NCBI GenBank assembly: GCA_016763895.1
Contig: JAESSV010000218.1
Location: 1 to 6,792, forward strand
DNA: 6,792 bases
From: Magnetovibrio sp.
Lineage (GTDB): Bacteria > Pseudomonadota > Alphaproteobacteria > Rhodospirillales > Magnetovibrionaceae
Reading direction: 5' to 3'
The number at the start of each line of letters is the position of its first letter. Within the stretch, counting starts at the first letter, position 1. A program made the translations under genes and the position numbers. Positions 6,286 through 6,792 of this stretch are shown here, piece after piece. The notes beneath the pieces were generated by a model that was not told the origin of the DNA, did no database searches, and saw only the letters and a program-made list of their open reading frames with translations.

Positions 6286-6792
6286 TTAAGCGTCTTCGGG
6301 GGGCAAGACTTTGCCCGGATTCATGATGTTGGCTGGGTCTAGGCTGGCTTTGATTGAACGCATCAAGTCCAGTTCGACCGGGTCTTTTAAACGCTTCATT
6401 TCGCCCACTTTTAGCTGTCCCACACCGTGTTCGGCGCTAAAACTTCCGTTCATTTGGACAACCAAATCATGGACGATTTTGTTGGTATTGTGCCAGAGAT
6501 CCAAAAAATCTTGTTTTTCAGATTGTTGAGGTTGGCTGAGGTTGAAATGGATATTTCCATCGCCCAAGTGGCCAAACGCACAAACCCGCACGCCGGGAAT
6601 GAGGTCTTGGACAATTTCTGTGCCCTTTTGTATAAATTCGGGCACGGACGAGACGGGCACAGAAACGTCATGTTTGATGGACCCGCCTTCCAGCTTTTGA
6701 GCCTCGGGCACGGCTTCGCGCAACGCCCAAATGGCATCGGCCTGGGGGCCGCTTTGGGCAATCACGGCGTCTTGCACCCATTCGGCCTCAAA
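6286..6792 (-). CDS. FAD-linked oxidoreductase, C-terminal part (GlcD / D-2-hydroxyglutarate dehydrogenase type; cut by window edge)
   Basis: The frame is open from the window end through to the TAA at 6288-6286, giving the last 168 residues of a larger protein; the GTG at 6777 is an internal Val, not a start. The sequence is the substrate-binding C-terminal domain of the FAD-linked oxidase family (VAO/PCMH type). Family marks in the visible part are GGSIKHDVSVPVS (36-48), FGHLGDGNIHFN (73-84), SFSAEHGVGQLK (117-128) and the closing helix with LDPANIMNPGKVLP (151-164). H75, H82 and H122 match the metal-binding histidines of D-2-hydroxyglutarate and D-lactate dehydrogenases, and E121 the neighbouring conserved acid. 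Such enzymes oxidise a D-2-hydroxy acid to the 2-oxo acid and pass electrons to an acceptor. The substrate (2-hydroxyglutarate, lactate or glycolate) cannot be decided from this part. The N-terminal FAD-binding domain is outside the window. No functional link to the Lpt genes is evident. Confidence 0.9.
   Translation of the reverse strand, partial: FEAEWVQDAVIAQSGPQADAIWALREAVPEAQKLEGGSIKHDVSVPVSSVPEFIQKGTEIVQDLIPGVRVCAFGHLGDGNIHFNLSQPQQSEKQDFLDLWHNTNKIVHDLVVQMNGSFSAEHGVGQLKVGEMKRLKDPVELDLMRSIKASLDPANIMNPGKVLPPEDA

Noticed and set aside
6450..6761. Minus-strand ORF of 103 codons inside the oxidoreductase
   Set aside because: Shadow frame of the FAD oxidase C-terminal domain, whose motifs (GHLGDGNIH, AEHG) are in the other frame.

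Overview
The window looks like a chromosomal core region of an alphaproteobacterium of intermediate GC (roughly one half by eye). The evidence is the gene order lptF-lptG-lptD-surA-pdxA, common in that class, together with the alphaproteobacterial style of the proteins: an LptD with a CxxC pair and a single C-terminal Cys, and a SurA with one recognisable parvulin domain. The order or genus cannot be fixed from this sequence. Every supported gene lies on the minus strand, so transcription runs from high to low coordinates.

Layout in the direction of transcription: (1) 6792-6286, the C-terminal 168 residues of a GlcD/D-2-hydroxyglutarate-dehydrogenase-type FAD-linked oxidoreductase, cut by the window edge. 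(2) A 97-bp AT-rich gap, the only place an operon promoter could sit outside a gene. (3) 6188-5055 lptF and (4) 5058-3958 lptG, overlapping by ATGA. (5) 3950-1770 lptD, 7 bp after lptG. (6) 1724-423 surA, 44 to 45 bp after lptD. (7) 426-1 pdxA, overlapping surA by ATGA and cut by the window start. No tRNA, rRNA, CRISPR, insertion sequence or convincing terminator was seen, and no stretch over 300 bp lacks a gene.

The genes form one envelope-biogenesis unit. LptF and LptG are the inner-membrane subunits of the LptB2FG transporter that extracts lipopolysaccharide. LptD is the outer-membrane barrel that inserts it. SurA is the periplasmic chaperone that delivers barrels, LptD among them, to the Bam machine. 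PdxA (pyridoxal phosphate synthesis) rides at the end by translational coupling.

I see no undescribed system here. The one clearly unusual feature is a pair of in-frame short tandem duplications near the N-termini of two genes of the operon: three perfect 24-bp units at the start of pdxA (TQIPPLAL x3) and two near-perfect 27-bp units just after the signal peptide of lptD (PPAAFSADS x2). Both sit directly before the first conserved segment of the protein.
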